64,000 nucleotides of DNA from Telluria antibiotica (GCF_011682055.1 NZ_JAAQOM010000006.1:186001-250000); one strand, 5' to 3'; shown: positions 23,330 through 32,144, numbered from the stretch's first letter. Notes: generated from the sequence alone by a model not told the origin. Numbers and translations are program-made.

Positions 23330-24201
23330 CAGGCCCCGGCCAGCGTACGTGCCACGATGGCCGCGGCGTCCGCGACGACCTTGCTGTCGCTGTGCGCATC
23401 CGGCGTCGCGCCCGCGTAATAGATGGCGACGACGATGGACGCGCCTTGCGGCGGGAAGACGATGCCGACGTCGTTCGTCGTGCCGTAGCTGCCGGTGCCC
23501 GTCTTGTCCGCCACGCGCCAGCCGGCCGGCACGCCGGCCTCGATGCGTTCCTTGCCCGTCGTGTTCCCGAGCATCCAGTCGAGCAGGCGGCGGCGCGCCT
23601 CCGGTGCAAGCGCCTCCTCGAGCAGCAGCGCCTGCAGGCTCCTGGCCATCGCACGCGGGGTCGTCGTGTCGCGCGGATCGCCCGGGATCGCCGTGTTCAG
23701 CGCCGTCTCGCGGCGGTCCAGGCGAAACGCCGTGTCGCCGATGCGGCGCGCGAACGCCGTCACGGCCGCCGGGCCGCCGATGCGGTCGAGCAGCAGATTG
23801 CACGCGCTGTTGTCGCTCGCCTGCAGCGCGGCCGCGCACAGGCCCGCGATCGTCATGCCTTCGTCCACGTGCTTCTCGGTCACGGGCGACCACGCGACGA
23901 GGTCCGCAGCCCGGTAGCGCACGCGCTCGTCGAGCAGGCCCGGTTCGCGCGTCGCGCGCGCGAGCACGGCGCCCGCGACCATCACCTTCGCCGTGCTGCA
24001 GAACGGGAAGCGCTCGTCGCCGCGCCATGCGAGCACCGGCGCACCGCCGTGACGCCAGGCGGCCACGCCGAGCCGTCCGCCGGCGCGGCGTTCGAGGTCC
24101 GCGAGCGCACGCGTGGCGGCGGCGGGCGCGGCCGCGCGCGCGGACCGCGCGAACACGAGGGCGGGCACTGCAAGCAGGATGCTGCGGCGGGACAGGTTCA
24201 T
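23329..24201 (-). CDS. Class A beta-lactamase
   Basis: A 290-residue serine beta-lactamase with a twin-arginine-type signal (SRRSILL, cleaved near ARSARA). All class A elements are present: the active-site FCSTAK (Ser69 of this protein, Lys72), SDN (in ASDNSACN), the omega-loop Glu in RRETALNTAIPGD, and KTGTGSYG. A cysteine precedes the catalytic serine, but the partner cysteine that forms the disulfide of KPC/NMC-type carbapenemases is absent (Gly at that place), so the general pattern is that of a chromosomal class A enzyme. The exact substrate profile cannot be read. No ampR-type LysR gene is adjacent. AAGGAGA precedes the ATG. Confidence 0.92.
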   Translation of the reverse strand: MNLSRRSILLAVPALVFARSARAAAPAAATRALADLERRAGGRLGVAAWRHGGAPVLAWRGDERFPFCSTAKVMVAGAVLARATREPGLLDERVRYRAADLVAWSPVTEKHVDEGMTIAGLCAAALQASDNSACNLLLDRIGGPAAVTAFARRIGDTAFRLDRRETALNTAIPGDPRDTTTPRAMARSLQALLLEEALAPEARRRLLDWMLGNTTGKERIEAGVPAGWRVADKTGTGSYGTTNDVGIVFPPQGASIVVAIYYAGATPDAHSDSKVVADAAAIVARTLAGA

Positions 24202-24227
24202 CAGCGCGTCTCCTTGTAATCAACCAC

Positions 24228-24242
24228 GCGGCATTATGCCGC
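24228..24242. promoter_or_regulatory. 15-bp dyad over the likely beta-lactamase -10 region
   Basis: GCGGCATTATGCCGC is a perfect dyad around a central T, 27-41 bp upstream of the beta-lactamase start. On the minus strand it contains CATAAT, a good -10 hexamer, so a protein bound here would compete with RNA polymerase. A matching -35 is weak. The divergent GH92 gene starts 140 bp on the other side. Confidence 0.48.
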
Positions 24243-24381
24243 AACGTCACGCAACACGATGTGTCGCGGTTGCCGGGCCCGCACGATCCGCGTTATGGTC
24301 CTGCTTCGACAGCGCAACGCCGACGATCCGGCGCGCCCACCCGAGCGCGGGGCGATCCCCCGCCAACCGACTGGAGACAGC

Positions 24382-26709
24382 ATGCGTCCTCGTATGATCC
24401 TCAAGTCCGTCCTGCCTTTTGCCCTCGCCGCGCTGTGCGCGGGTCCCCTCGTCCACGCGGCCAACCGCACGGATGCCGTCGACGTGTTCATCGGCACGGG
24501 CGGCGACGGCCATACGTTTCCCGGCGCGACGCGCCCGTTCGGCATGGTGCAGCTCAGTCCCGACACGCAGGTGCGTCACTTCCGCCAGAGCTATCCGTGG
24601 GCGGCCGGCTATCGCTACGAAGACGATTCCATCCTCGGCTTCTCGCACACGCACTTCTCCGGCGCGGGCCATTCCGACCTGGGCGATGTCCTCCTGATGC
24701 CGACGAGCGGCGACGTGAAGCTGGAGCCGGGCTATCCGGAGCGCCCATTCAGCGGCTACCGCTCGCGCTTTTCGCACAATGACGAGCATGCGGAACCCGG
24801 CTACTACGCCGTGCGGCTGCAGGACAACGACGTCGACGTCGAACTGACGGCCAGCGAGCGCGTGGGCCTGCATCGCTACCGCTTCAAGCCCGGCGCGGAT
24901 GCGAACGTGATCCTCGACCTGCGCTCGAGCATCTACGACTGGTCCGGCAAGAACCTGTGGTCGCGCCTGCGCCTGCGCGGCGACGACACGGTCACCGGCA
25001 TGCGCGAAACGCGCGGCTGGGCACCGGGACGCCAGCTGTATTTCGCGATCCGCTTCTCGCGTCCGATCGTCACGCACCGGCTGCTGAACCGCGAGGAAGG
25101 CGTCGACTACAAAGGGTTCGCAGCGCCGGGCAAGACGCCGTCCGAAAAAATCCTCGTCGAAGGCAAGGCGCTCGAAGGCACATTCGGCTTCGGCCGGCCG
25201 GCCGACGGCACGGTGCTCGTGAAGGTCGCGCTGTCCCCCGTCAGCGAGGACGGCGCGCTGGCCAACCTCGGCGAGATGCCCGGCTGGGACTTCGACGGGG
25301 AGCGCCGCCGCGCGCACGACGCCTGGGAGCAGGCACTGGCCGCCGTCGACGTCGAGGCGCCCGCGCCGCTGAAGCGCATCGTGACCACGAGCCTGTACCA
25401 CGCGCTGCTCGCACCGAGCCTGTTCATGGACACGGACGGCCGCTACCGGGGACCGGACAACCAGGTCCATGAGGCGCGGGGCTACCGCTTCCACTCCACG
25501 TTCTCGCTGTGGGACACGTACCGCGCGCTGCATCCGCTGCTCACGTTGATCCAGCCGGAGCGGCGCAACGTCGACTTCGTGCGCTCGCTGATCGAGTCGC
25601 AGAAGGCCAGCCCATACGGCATCCTGCCCGTGTGGCAGTTCGCGGGCCAGGAGACGTGGTGCATGATCGGCTACCACGCCGTCCCGGTCATCGCCGACGC
25701 GTACATGAAGGGGTTGAAAGGCTTCGACGCGGACGAGGCGCTGCGCGCGATGACGGCCAGCGCGGAGTATGGCCCGTACGGCGGCCTGCAGTACTACATG
25801 AAGCTCGGCTACGTGCCGATCGACCTGGAACCGGAAGCGGCGTCGAAAACGGTGGAGTATGCGTTCGACGACTGGACCATCGCGCGCATGGCCGCGAAGA
25901 TGGGCCGGCGCGACGTCGCGGACCGCTACTTCGAGCGCGCGCAGAACTGGCGCAACGTGTTCGATCCGCAGACGGGCTTCGTGCGCGCGAAAAAATCGGA
26001 CGGTACGTTTCGCGAACCGTTCGATCCGGTGCGCTCCAACTTTGGCAGCGACTACACGGAAGGCAGCGCGTGGCAGTATTCCTGGTATATGCCGCACGAT
26101 AACGCGGGCCTCGTGGCGATGCTGGGTGGCGATGCGGGCCTCGTTGCGAAGATCGACCAGGTGTTCGATGCGAAGGTCGACCCGGCCGTGTACGCGCACA
26201 TGGAGGACATCTCGGGACTCATCGGCCACTACGCGCACGGCAACGAGCCGTCGCACCACGTGGCCTACCTGTACAACTATGCAGGGGCGCCGTGGAAGAC
26301 GCAGGCGCGCCTCGCGCAGATCGTCGCGAGCCAGTACCGCGACGCGCCGGACGGCCTGGCGGGCAACGACGACCTGGGCCAGATGTCCGCTTGGCTCGCC
26401 TTCACCGCGTTCGGCTTTTATCCCGTGGCGCCGGCCAGCAACGAGTACGTGATCGGGCGGCCGTTCGTCGAGCGCGCCACGTTGAACCTGGCGAACGGGA
26501 AGCGTTTCACGGTGCGGACCGAGGGCCTGTCCGATACGAATCCGTACGTGGGCAGCGTTACCTTGAACGGCCGGCCGCTCGCACGCAGCGTACTCACACA
26601 CGAACAGATCATGGCCGGCGGCGAGCTCGTGTTCCGCATGCAGGCCACGCCGGACAAGGACTGGGGCAAGGCGCCGACCGCGCGCCCGTACACGCAGACG
26701 GCCTACTGA
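24382..26709 (+). CDS. GH92 family alpha-mannosidase
   Basis: A 775-residue secreted or periplasmic glycoside hydrolase. It has a signal peptide (residues 1-26, ending VHA), then the GH92 N-terminal beta domain (starts VDVFIGTGGDGHTFPGATRP; LGFSHTHFSGAG) and a C-terminal alpha-helical barrel with FHSTFSLWDTYRALHPL, NEPSHHVAYLYNYAG and the GNDDLGQMSAWL motif. GH92 enzymes are Ca2+-dependent exo-alpha-mannosidases, mostly alpha-1,2, that trim mannose from glycoprotein glycans or yeast mannan. CTGGAGA precedes the ATG. It stands alone, convergent with the EamA gene (3-bp gap). Confidence 0.93.
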   Translation: MRPRMILKSVLPFALAALCAGPLVHAANRTDAVDVFIGTGGDGHTFPGATRPFGMVQLSPDTQVRHFRQSYPWAAGYRYEDDSILGFSHTHFSGAGHSDLGDVLLMPTSGDVKLEPGYPERPFSGYRSRFSHNDEHAEPGYYAVRLQDNDVDVELTASERVGLHRYRFKPGADANVILDLRSSIYDWSGKNLWSRLRLRGDDTVTGMRETRGWAPGRQLYFAIRFSRPIVTHRLLNREEGVDYKGFAAPGKTPSEKILVEGKALEGTFGFGRPADGTVLVKVALSPVSEDGALANLGEMPGWDFDGERRRAHDAWEQALAAVDVEAPAPLKRIVTTSLYHALLAPSLFMDTDGRYRGPDNQVHEARGYRFHSTFSLWDTYRALHPLLTLIQPERRNVDFVRSLIESQKASPYGILPVWQFAGQETWCMIGYHAVPVIADAYMKGLKGFDADEALRAMTASAEYGPYGGLQYYMKLGYVPIDLEPEAASKTVEYAFDDWTIARMAAKMGRRDVADRYFERAQNWRNVFDPQTGFVRAKKSDGTFREPFDPVRSNFGSDYTEGSAWQYSWYMPHDNAGLVAMLGGDAGLVAKIDQVFDAKVDPAVYAHMEDISGLIGHYAHGNEPSHHVAYLYNYAGAPWKTQARLAQIVASQYRDAPDGLAGNDDLGQMSAWLAFTAFGFYPVAPASNEYVIGRPFVERATLNLANGKRFTVRTEGLSDTNPYVGSVTLNGRPLARSVLTHEQIMAGGELVFRMQATPDKDWGKAPTARPYTQTAY

Positions 26710-26712
26710 TCT

Positions 26713-27648
26713 TCAGCGCCGCCGCATGCTGGCGACGGCGACGCCGGCCAGGATGACCGCGAAGCCGGCGGCGTGGTACACGTGCGGCGCTTCCTTCAGC
26801 AGGGGCCACGCGGCCAGGGTCGCGAATAGCGGGATCAGGTACACGGTCAGGCTCGCGCGCGCAGGGCCGGCCGCCGCGACGAGGCGGTCGAAGAAAAAGT
26901 AGGCGCCGAGACTCGGCACGACGGCGAGGAACGCCAGCGCCACATACAGACGGCCGTCGGCGAAATCGGGCACGTTGCCGCTGGCCGCTTCGATGGCGGC
27001 GAACGGCGCCAGCACGAGCGCCCCGCCGCCGATCAGCGCGGCCAGCTTGACGGTCGCCGGCAGCGGCGGCAGCGGCAGGCGCTTGTTGAACACCGTGTAC
27101 AACGACCAGCCGCATGCGGCCAGCACGACCCACAGGTCACCGCGGCCGAATTCCAGTTGGCCCAGCGCCGTCACGTCGCCCTTCGACAGAACGATGAACA
27201 CGCCGAGGATCGCGAGGAACATGCCGCCCGCCTGGCGGCGCGACAGCGGCGCCTTCCACACGAGCGTCTCGATCATCGTGACGAGCGCCGGGCAGGCCGC
27301 GAGGATGATCCCCACGTTGGCCGCGCTCGTGTGACGCGCGCCGATATATTGCGGTGCAACGGACAAGCCCATGCCCAGCCCCGCCAGCAGCAGGATGCGC
27401 TGCCAGTTCGCGCGCAGCGTATGGCGCAGCGCCCACATGCGGGGGCCGCAGGACGGCAGCAGCACGAGGAACGCGAGCAGCCAGCGTCCGAACGCGAGGA
27501 ACACGGGCGGAATGCCCGCGCCCTGCGTCCAGCGGGCGACGACGAGATTGGCCGCGAACAACGCGGGGGTGATCAACATGAGCGGGAGCTCGGCTGCGAA
27601 GGGATCACTTCGGTAACCGGCGCCTGCCCGCGACACTGCATTCGACAC
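26713..27648 (-). CDS. EamA/DMT-family transporter
   Basis: A 311-residue inner-membrane protein with ten hydrophobic segments in two EamA repeats (about 20-150 and 165-305), as in exporters of the RhaT/YdcZ drug-metabolite superfamily. I chose GTG at 27648 as start: CAGGAGT lies 5 bp upstream and the protein then begins just before the first helix; the frame is open for 52 more codons but with no family similarity. It is divergent from an Lrp/AsnC regulator, a frequent arrangement for amino-acid exporters, so amino acid or metabolite export under that regulator is a reasonable inference. Confidence 0.9.
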   Translation of the reverse strand: MSNAVSRAGAGYRSDPFAAELPLMLITPALFAANLVVARWTQGAGIPPVFLAFGRWLLAFLVLLPSCGPRMWALRHTLRANWQRILLLAGLGMGLSVAPQYIGARHTSAANVGIILAACPALVTMIETLVWKAPLSRRQAGGMFLAILGVFIVLSKGDVTALGQLEFGRGDLWVVLAACGWSLYTVFNKRLPLPPLPATVKLAALIGGGALVLAPFAAIEAASGNVPDFADGRLYVALAFLAVVPSLGAYFFFDRLVAAAGPARASLTVYLIPLFATLAAWPLLKEAPHVYHAAGFAVILAGVAVASMRRR

Positions 27649-27871
27649 GACGACTCCTGAACGAAAAGCGGTCGGCGCCCGCACGCCCGCGTCGGGAATG
27701 CTGCGCCGCAAAAAAGCTGGATAAGCGACGAGCATCTTACGGGAGCGGGCGTAGAATGTGCTTCTGTTCCACGAGGGAAACTTGGCCAAAATCAGAAGGA
27801 CCATCTACAGATAGGCGAAAAACACGATAAAATCTGCGGACTTATCAGGAAACTACGAAGGAAGCACTGTC

Positions 27872-28339
27872 ATGAAAGACGGCCAGCTGGACGAGATCGA
27901 CCGCCAGATCCTGCGCACCCTCAGCCGCGACGGACGCATCAGCAACCAGAAACTGGCGGAGACCGTCCATCTGTCGCCGACGCCATGCTGGCACCGCGTC
28001 AAGACGCTGGAGGATGCGGGCTACATCACCGGCTATATCGCGATGCTGGACCAGCGTGCGCTGGGCATGCCGGACACGGTGATCATCGAGGTGACGGTCG
28101 ACCGCCACGACGACGAGATCTTCAAGGCGTTCTCGGACGCGCTGGCCGACCTGCCGGAAGTGATGGAAGCGTATCTGCTGTCGGGGGAATACGACTACCT
28201 GATCAAGGTGGCCGTGTCGGGGACGGAAGGCTATGAAAAATTCCTGCGGCAGAAGTTGTACAAGCTGCCGGGGGTAACGCGCACACGGTCGACGTTCACG
28301 TTGCGGTGCCTGAAACGCACGCCGTCGGTCAGCCCTTGA
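27872..28339 (+). CDS. Lrp/AsnC-family transcriptional regulator
   Basis: A 155-residue regulator. Residues 5-60 are the helix-turn-helix (LDEIDRQILRTLSRDGRISN, LSPTPCWHRVKTLEDAG); residues 68-145 form the RAM ligand-binding domain (EVMEAYLLSGEYDYLIKVAV). Such proteins assemble as octamers and respond to amino acids. It is transcribed away from the EamA exporter gene, which is its likely target together with itself. AAGGAAG precedes the ATG. Confidence 0.94.
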   Translation: MKDGQLDEIDRQILRTLSRDGRISNQKLAETVHLSPTPCWHRVKTLEDAGYITGYIAMLDQRALGMPDTVIIEVTVDRHDDEIFKAFSDALADLPEVMEAYLLSGEYDYLIKVAVSGTEGYEKFLRQKLYKLPGVTRTRSTFTLRCLKRTPSVSP

Positions 28340-28369
28340 GTCTGCTGGGCGGTTTGGTGGGCTGAGGCA

Positions 28370-28420
28370 GCCCACCCTACGGCAGCGTGGATTCGTAGGG
28401 TGGGCACCCCGTGCCCACCA
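28370..28420. repeat. REP-like extragenic palindromic element
   Basis: GCCCACCCTACG (28370-28381) and CGTAGGGTGGGC (28394-28405) form a perfect 12-bp inverted repeat. It runs straight into a second one, GGTGGGCA-CCCCG-TGCCCACC. Elements built on GTAGGGTGGGCAC are familiar as dispersed repeats in betaproteobacterial genomes, so this is probably one copy of a family. It fills the gap between the Lrp gene and the convergent KfrA-like gene and may help end both transcripts. Confidence 0.7.
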
Positions 28421-28444
28421 TGCGCTTGAGACGCGCCGACGCTG

Positions 28445-29173
28445 TTATTTCTTGGCTTTGAGCTCACTGACCTCGGCCCGCAGCTTGCTGCGCTCCGCGG
28501 TCGACTTGTCCAGCTTCGCGCGCAGGTCGTCCAGCTCCGCAGCCAAGCTGTCGCGCGCCGTCGTCGCGCCCACGAGTTCCATCTCGGCGCGCAGGCGCGC
28601 GTCCGATTCGGCGGCCATGTCCGCGATCTTGCGTTCCAGTTCCTGGCGCAGCTGCGTCAACTGCTGCTCCTTGCCGTCGATGGCCAGCTGGTCCTTCGCC
28701 TTGCTGACGAGGGCGTCCATCGCGACCTGGCGCGCATTCTTCAATTCGGCATTCAGGCGCTCGATCGTTTCGTCCCGCTCGGCGATCGCTTCCTCCGACG
28801 CTGCGGTGACGTTCGCCACTTCGGCGCGCAACGCGTCGCGCTCGCCTTCGAGGGCCTCGCTGGAAGCGCTCAGCGCTTCGATGTCGGCCTCGTTGCGGGC
28901 CAGCGCCTCGCGGTCGCCCGCGCCGGCCTGCTCTGCGAACTTCAACGCCCAGTCGGCCAGGCCGGCCAGCAATTCCTTCGGCAATTCGGCCTTGGGCGGC
29001 GCCGCCGGCTGCACGTGCGTCGCACGCCATGCGGCCAGGTGCTTGAAGATTGCGGACGGCGAGCCTTCCCCGAGGAAGTCCTGCACGGCCTCGATGGTGA
29101 CCGGTTCCCCATCTTCTTGCAAACTCTGGGCTGCTCGTGCAACGTCGTCGAACGTGACTTCTTGGCCTGCCAT
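28445..29173 (-). CDS. KfrA-like DNA-binding coiled-coil protein
   Basis: A 242-residue protein. Residues 1-115 match the KfrA N-terminal DNA-binding domain (VTFDDVARAAQSLQEDGEPV, GEGSPSAIFKHLAAWR); residues 115-242 are one long charged coiled coil rich in Glu, Ala, Leu and Arg. KfrA of plasmid RK2 binds its own promoter and helps plasmid maintenance; chromosomal homologues are common and mostly uncharacterised. There is no plasmid partition gene nearby. Its own promoter region carries a dyad at 29208-29220 that could be an autoregulatory site. Confidence 0.85.
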   Translation of the reverse strand: MAGQEVTFDDVARAAQSLQEDGEPVTIEAVQDFLGEGSPSAIFKHLAAWRATHVQPAAPPKAELPKELLAGLADWALKFAEQAGAGDREALARNEADIEALSASSEALEGERDALRAEVANVTAASEEAIAERDETIERLNAELKNARQVAMDALVSKAKDQLAIDGKEQQLTQLRQELERKIADMAAESDARLRAEMELVGATTARDSLAAELDDLRAKLDKSTAERSKLRAEVSELKAKK

Positions 29174-29207
29174 AAGGTCTTGACTCCTGCGTCGTGGATT
29201 TCGGAGT

Positions 29208-29220
29208 GCGTATGATACGC
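29208..29220. promoter_or_regulatory. 13-bp dyad over a likely -10 of the KfrA-like gene
   Basis: GCGTATGATACGC is a perfect inverted repeat around a central G, 35-47 bp upstream of the KfrA-like start. On the minus strand it contains TATCAT, a plausible -10. KfrA-type proteins repress their own promoter by binding inverted repeats, so this is a candidate autoregulatory operator. The matching -35 is weak. Confidence 0.45.
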
Positions 29221-29334
29221 TACGGCATCATTCCCATGCGGAAATCCAACAGGGCGAATCCGTGAGTGTTGCGTAGCGGACGCGTAAGCGCGCGCTGTAT
29301 TTCACAATTGTCCACGTCGGCGCTCCGTTCGGCG

Positions 29335-30663
29335 TCAACCCGTCGACGCGACGACGTGCGGGAACGGCAGGATCTGGTTGCGACCGCCCTCCTTCGCCTC
29401 GTACAGCATGGCGTCGGCCGCCAGGAACAACTCATTTTCGCTGCGCCCGGCCGGGTAGGCCGCGAGTCCGCCGCTGAACGAGAAATGGCGCACGTCACCG
29501 GGCTTCACTTCGAACGGGGTCGCGCCGAACGCCTGGCGCATCGCGTCGAGCCGGTGCCAGCTCTGCTCCAGCGTGCAGTCCCAGAACACGACGACGAATT
29601 CCTCACCGCCGAAGCGGCTCAGCAGGTCGCCGTCGCCCATGCGCGGCGCGAGCGTCAGCGACAACCGCTTGATGACGATGTCGCCAAAATAATGGCCCCA
29701 CGTGTCGTTGATCGTCTTGAACTTGTCGATGTCGATCACGCCGAGGCACAGGGGCTTGCCCTCGAGCGCGGCGCGGCAGATCAAGGCCTGCGCCTTGTGC
29801 TGCAGGCCGATCTTGTTCAACAGGCCCGTCGCCCGGTCCTTGCCGATCAGGTCGCGGGCGACGCGGATCTTGTCCGCACGGTTGAGCAGCTGGCGCGCCA
29901 GCAGGTCGGGGTCGTCCATGGCCAGCAGCGCATCGAAGCCGCTGTCCAGCGCCCGGCGCGCCTGGCCGGCGTCGGCGCGGCGCTGCAGCAGCGTGATCTC
30001 GCGCACGGGGTCGGCCTCGATATTGCGCTTCAGCACGCGCACGACGGCCGGCGTGCGCTCGTATTCCTCGTCCGTGACCAGGACGATATCGGGCCGCAAG
30101 TCCTTCACGCGCAGGTGCAGTGTCTGCGGGTCGGTGTGGTAGACGAGCTCCACGCGTTGCTCGCGCAGCGCCGCCTCGTCCCAGCCGGGCGGCGTGCCCA
30201 GCATCGCGATGCGCACGACGTCGCTCCGCTTCTGCTGCACGAACAGGTTGAACAACTTATCGACCAGCACGTCGTTGGCGATGGGCTTTTCCGCGTAAGC
30301 GAGGCAGTTGCTGTCGACGAGGCGTTGCTGCAGGGGGAACCGGCTGCCCTGGCGCTCGCTCTGCAGGTAGACGTAGCGGTGGCCGGACGGCAGGCGTTGC
30401 AGCAGCTCGCCCAGCAGCAAGGTCTTGCGGGCGGCCAGCAGATCGGACTGCATGTTGTACAGCGCGTCGAGTTCGATCAGGAACAGGCTGTCGCCGGTGT
30501 CCCGCTCGACGGCCTGCACGAAATCGCTCAGCTCGTGGAAAAAGCGGATGTCGAAATCGTATTTATGCGCATGCAACAACAATTCATCCTGATTGTCCTT
30601 GATGAAATATCTATGAGACAAGAACAACACATGATTCTTGTACAACGGAAGTTCACCTGCCAT
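29335..30663 (-). CDS. Diguanylate cyclase with receiver-like N-terminal region
   Basis: A 442-residue cytoplasmic protein. The first 270 residues look like two receiver-like alpha/beta domains (strand LFLIELDAL and a KP pair in LAYAEKPIANDVL; strand DIVLVTDEE), but a clear phospho-acceptor context is missing, so they may be pseudo-receivers. Residues 275-435 form the GGDEF domain: GVIDIDKFKTINDTWGHYFG and SRFGGEEFVVVFWD are intact, so cyclase activity making c-di-GMP is expected. The RxxD inhibitory site is absent at the usual place. I chose the ATG at 30663 with GAAGG upstream; the frame extends 25 codons further. Confidence 0.85.
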   Translation of the reverse strand: MAGELPLYKNHVLFLSHRYFIKDNQDELLLHAHKYDFDIRFFHELSDFVQAVERDTGDSLFLIELDALYNMQSDLLAARKTLLLGELLQRLPSGHRYVYLQSERQGSRFPLQQRLVDSNCLAYAEKPIANDVLVDKLFNLFVQQKRSDVVRIAMLGTPPGWDEAALREQRVELVYHTDPQTLHLRVKDLRPDIVLVTDEEYERTPAVVRVLKRNIEADPVREITLLQRRADAGQARRALDSGFDALLAMDDPDLLARQLLNRADKIRVARDLIGKDRATGLLNKIGLQHKAQALICRAALEGKPLCLGVIDIDKFKTINDTWGHYFGDIVIKRLSLTLAPRMGDGDLLSRFGGEEFVVVFWDCTLEQSWHRLDAMRQAFGATPFEVKPGDVRHFSFSGGLAAYPAGRSENELFLAADAMLYEAKEGGRNQILPFPHVVASTG

Positions 30664-30826
30664 TGTTACGCCTTCAGGATGAGATAGACACATTGGCGTT
30701 GCGCCAAGCTCCAGCATACCTTTCTTTGCGCCATGCATAAGCGCAAACGATGGTTTTTTTTGCCATTCCCCGCCCGATGTGCGTGTTATCAGGAAAATAT
30801 GTTGCGCAGTGACAAATAATTAACGT

Positions 30827-31726
30827 TCAAGACACACATTTACCGGTCACGCTGCCCAATTTGTCGGGATTGCGCACGACGTAGATCGCAGCAATGCGGC
30901 CGTCTACGATGTGGATCGATGTGATCGCATCCGGCACGCCATTGCGCCAAGTCAACAGCCCCGGCGCACCATTGACCATGACGACGTCGTGACGGGTGTC
31001 GATGCCCGACCACTTGCGCTCGATGCCGGCCACGAGGCGGCCGACGCGGTCGGCACCGACCACACGTTTGACGGTCGTCTTGACCTTGCCGCCGCCGTCG
31101 CCCGCGTACGTCGCGTCGGCCGCCAGCAGTGCCTGCACCCGGGCCGGATCGCCGGAGCGCGACGCCTGCACGAAGCGGCCCAGCAATTCCAGGTGCAGTT
31201 CGCGATTGACGGCGAACCGGGGCCGCTCCGTCCGCACGCGCTCGCGCGCCCGCTGCAGCACCTTGCGGCACGCCGCTTCCGTCTTGCCGACCATCGCGGC
31301 GACCTCGGCATGATCGAAGTCGAACACCTGGTGCAGCAGGAACACGGCACGCTCTTCCGGCGCCAGCCGTTCGAGCATCAGCAGGAATGCGGTCGAGATG
31401 TCGCCGGCCGCTTCGAGCGCACTTTCCGGCGAGTCGGCCGTCTCTTCGACGAGGGGTTCGGGCAGCCAGGGCCCGACGTAGCGTTCGCGTTCCGCCTGCG
31501 CGCCGCGCAGCCGGTCGATCGACAGCCGCGTGACGACGGTGACGAGCCAGGCTTCCGGCGTGTGCGCGCCGTCGCTGCCGCCGTTCTGCCAGCGCAGCCA
31601 CGCTTCCTGGACGATGTCCTCGGCGTCGGCGCGGATGCCCAGCATGCGGTAGGCGATGCCGAACAGGCGGGGACGCAGGCGGACGAAGGTATCGAGCGGG
31701 GTGGCGGTCAGGGTATCCGTATCCAT
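30827..31726 (-). CDS. ECF41-type sigma factor with fused SnoaL-like domain
   Basis: A 299-residue sigma factor. Region 2 (about 12-80: RLRPRLFGIAYRML, DAEDIVQEAWLRW) and region 4 (about 120-175) are followed by a SnoaL/NTF2-like domain of about 110 residues. Three hallmarks of ECF41 are present: WLPEP in the linker, DGGGK in the C-terminal domain, and NPDKL near the end. In this group there is no anti-sigma factor; the fused domain controls activity. The usual partner gene (a small oxidoreductase or carboxymuconolactone decarboxylase) is not adjacent. A near-perfect ECF41 promoter lies directly at its start (31729-31755). Confidence 0.92.
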   Translation of the reverse strand: MDTDTLTATPLDTFVRLRPRLFGIAYRMLGIRADAEDIVQEAWLRWQNGGSDGAHTPEAWLVTVVTRLSIDRLRGAQAERERYVGPWLPEPLVEETADSPESALEAAGDISTAFLLMLERLAPEERAVFLLHQVFDFDHAEVAAMVGKTEAACRKVLQRARERVRTERPRFAVNRELHLELLGRFVQASRSGDPARVQALLAADATYAGDGGGKVKTTVKRVVGADRVGRLVAGIERKWSGIDTRHDVVMVNGAPGLLTWRNGVPDAITSIHIVDGRIAAIYVVRNPDKLGSVTGKCVS

Positions 31727-31728
31727 TA

Positions 31729-31755
31729 GACGGATGACGGACCCCGATTGTGACA
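31729..31755 (-). promoter_or_regulatory. ECF41-type promoter at the sigma factor's own start
   Basis: On the minus strand TGTCACA (31755-31749) is separated by 16 bp from CGTC (31732-31729), which matches the ECF41 promoter consensus as I know it. The CGTC ends only 2 bp before the ATG at 31726. Transcription from it would begin at or just past that ATG, giving a leaderless or internally started message. Confidence 0.65.
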
Positions 31756-31769
31756 GATGGCTCCGGCCG

Positions 31770-32144
31770 TCAGCCCGACCCGCATGCGGCATCGGGCCGC
31801 AGCCGCGCGTGCGACTTTCCCGGCCGCACCCGCATCGGCGCGCGCGGCACGTCGAGCCGCACCGGGGTCAGCTTGCCACCAAAGGCCGGCATGTCCGGGG
31901 CTATGTCCACGGTGGCGCCATCCGCCGCCGTGCCTCCGAGGAACGCGGCGATGGCGATGCGGACGATCGTGCGGTTGTCCGGCTCCGTCATGGTCAGCTG
32001 CTTGTTCAGGTAGAGAAACGTGCACGCCGCACCACCGGGTGCGGCGATGTCGACTCTCTTCGGCAGGGAAAACCCGTAGCGGCCCGTCGCCCACAGCTTG
32101 ACGACGCAGGTCCCGTGCTCCGGTGACGAAAAAATGAAGTTCAT
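31770..32144 (-). CDS. Hypothetical protein, 124 residues
   Basis: A small reading frame upstream of the sigma factor gene on the same strand. The first 90 residues look protein-like, with beta-strand character (CVVKLWATGRYGFSLPKRVD, FLYLNKQLTM), while the last 30 are rich in Arg and Pro. There is no signal peptide, membrane segment or recognised family, and no clear ribosome binding site. It may be a small cytoplasmic protein; it could also be a partly decayed gene. Confidence 0.45.
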   Translation of the reverse strand: MNFIFSSPEHGTCVVKLWATGRYGFSLPKRVDIAAPGGAACTFLYLNKQLTMTEPDNRTIVRIAIAAFLGGTAADGATVDIAPDMPAFGGKLTPVRLDVPRAPMRVRPGKSHARLRPDAACGSG

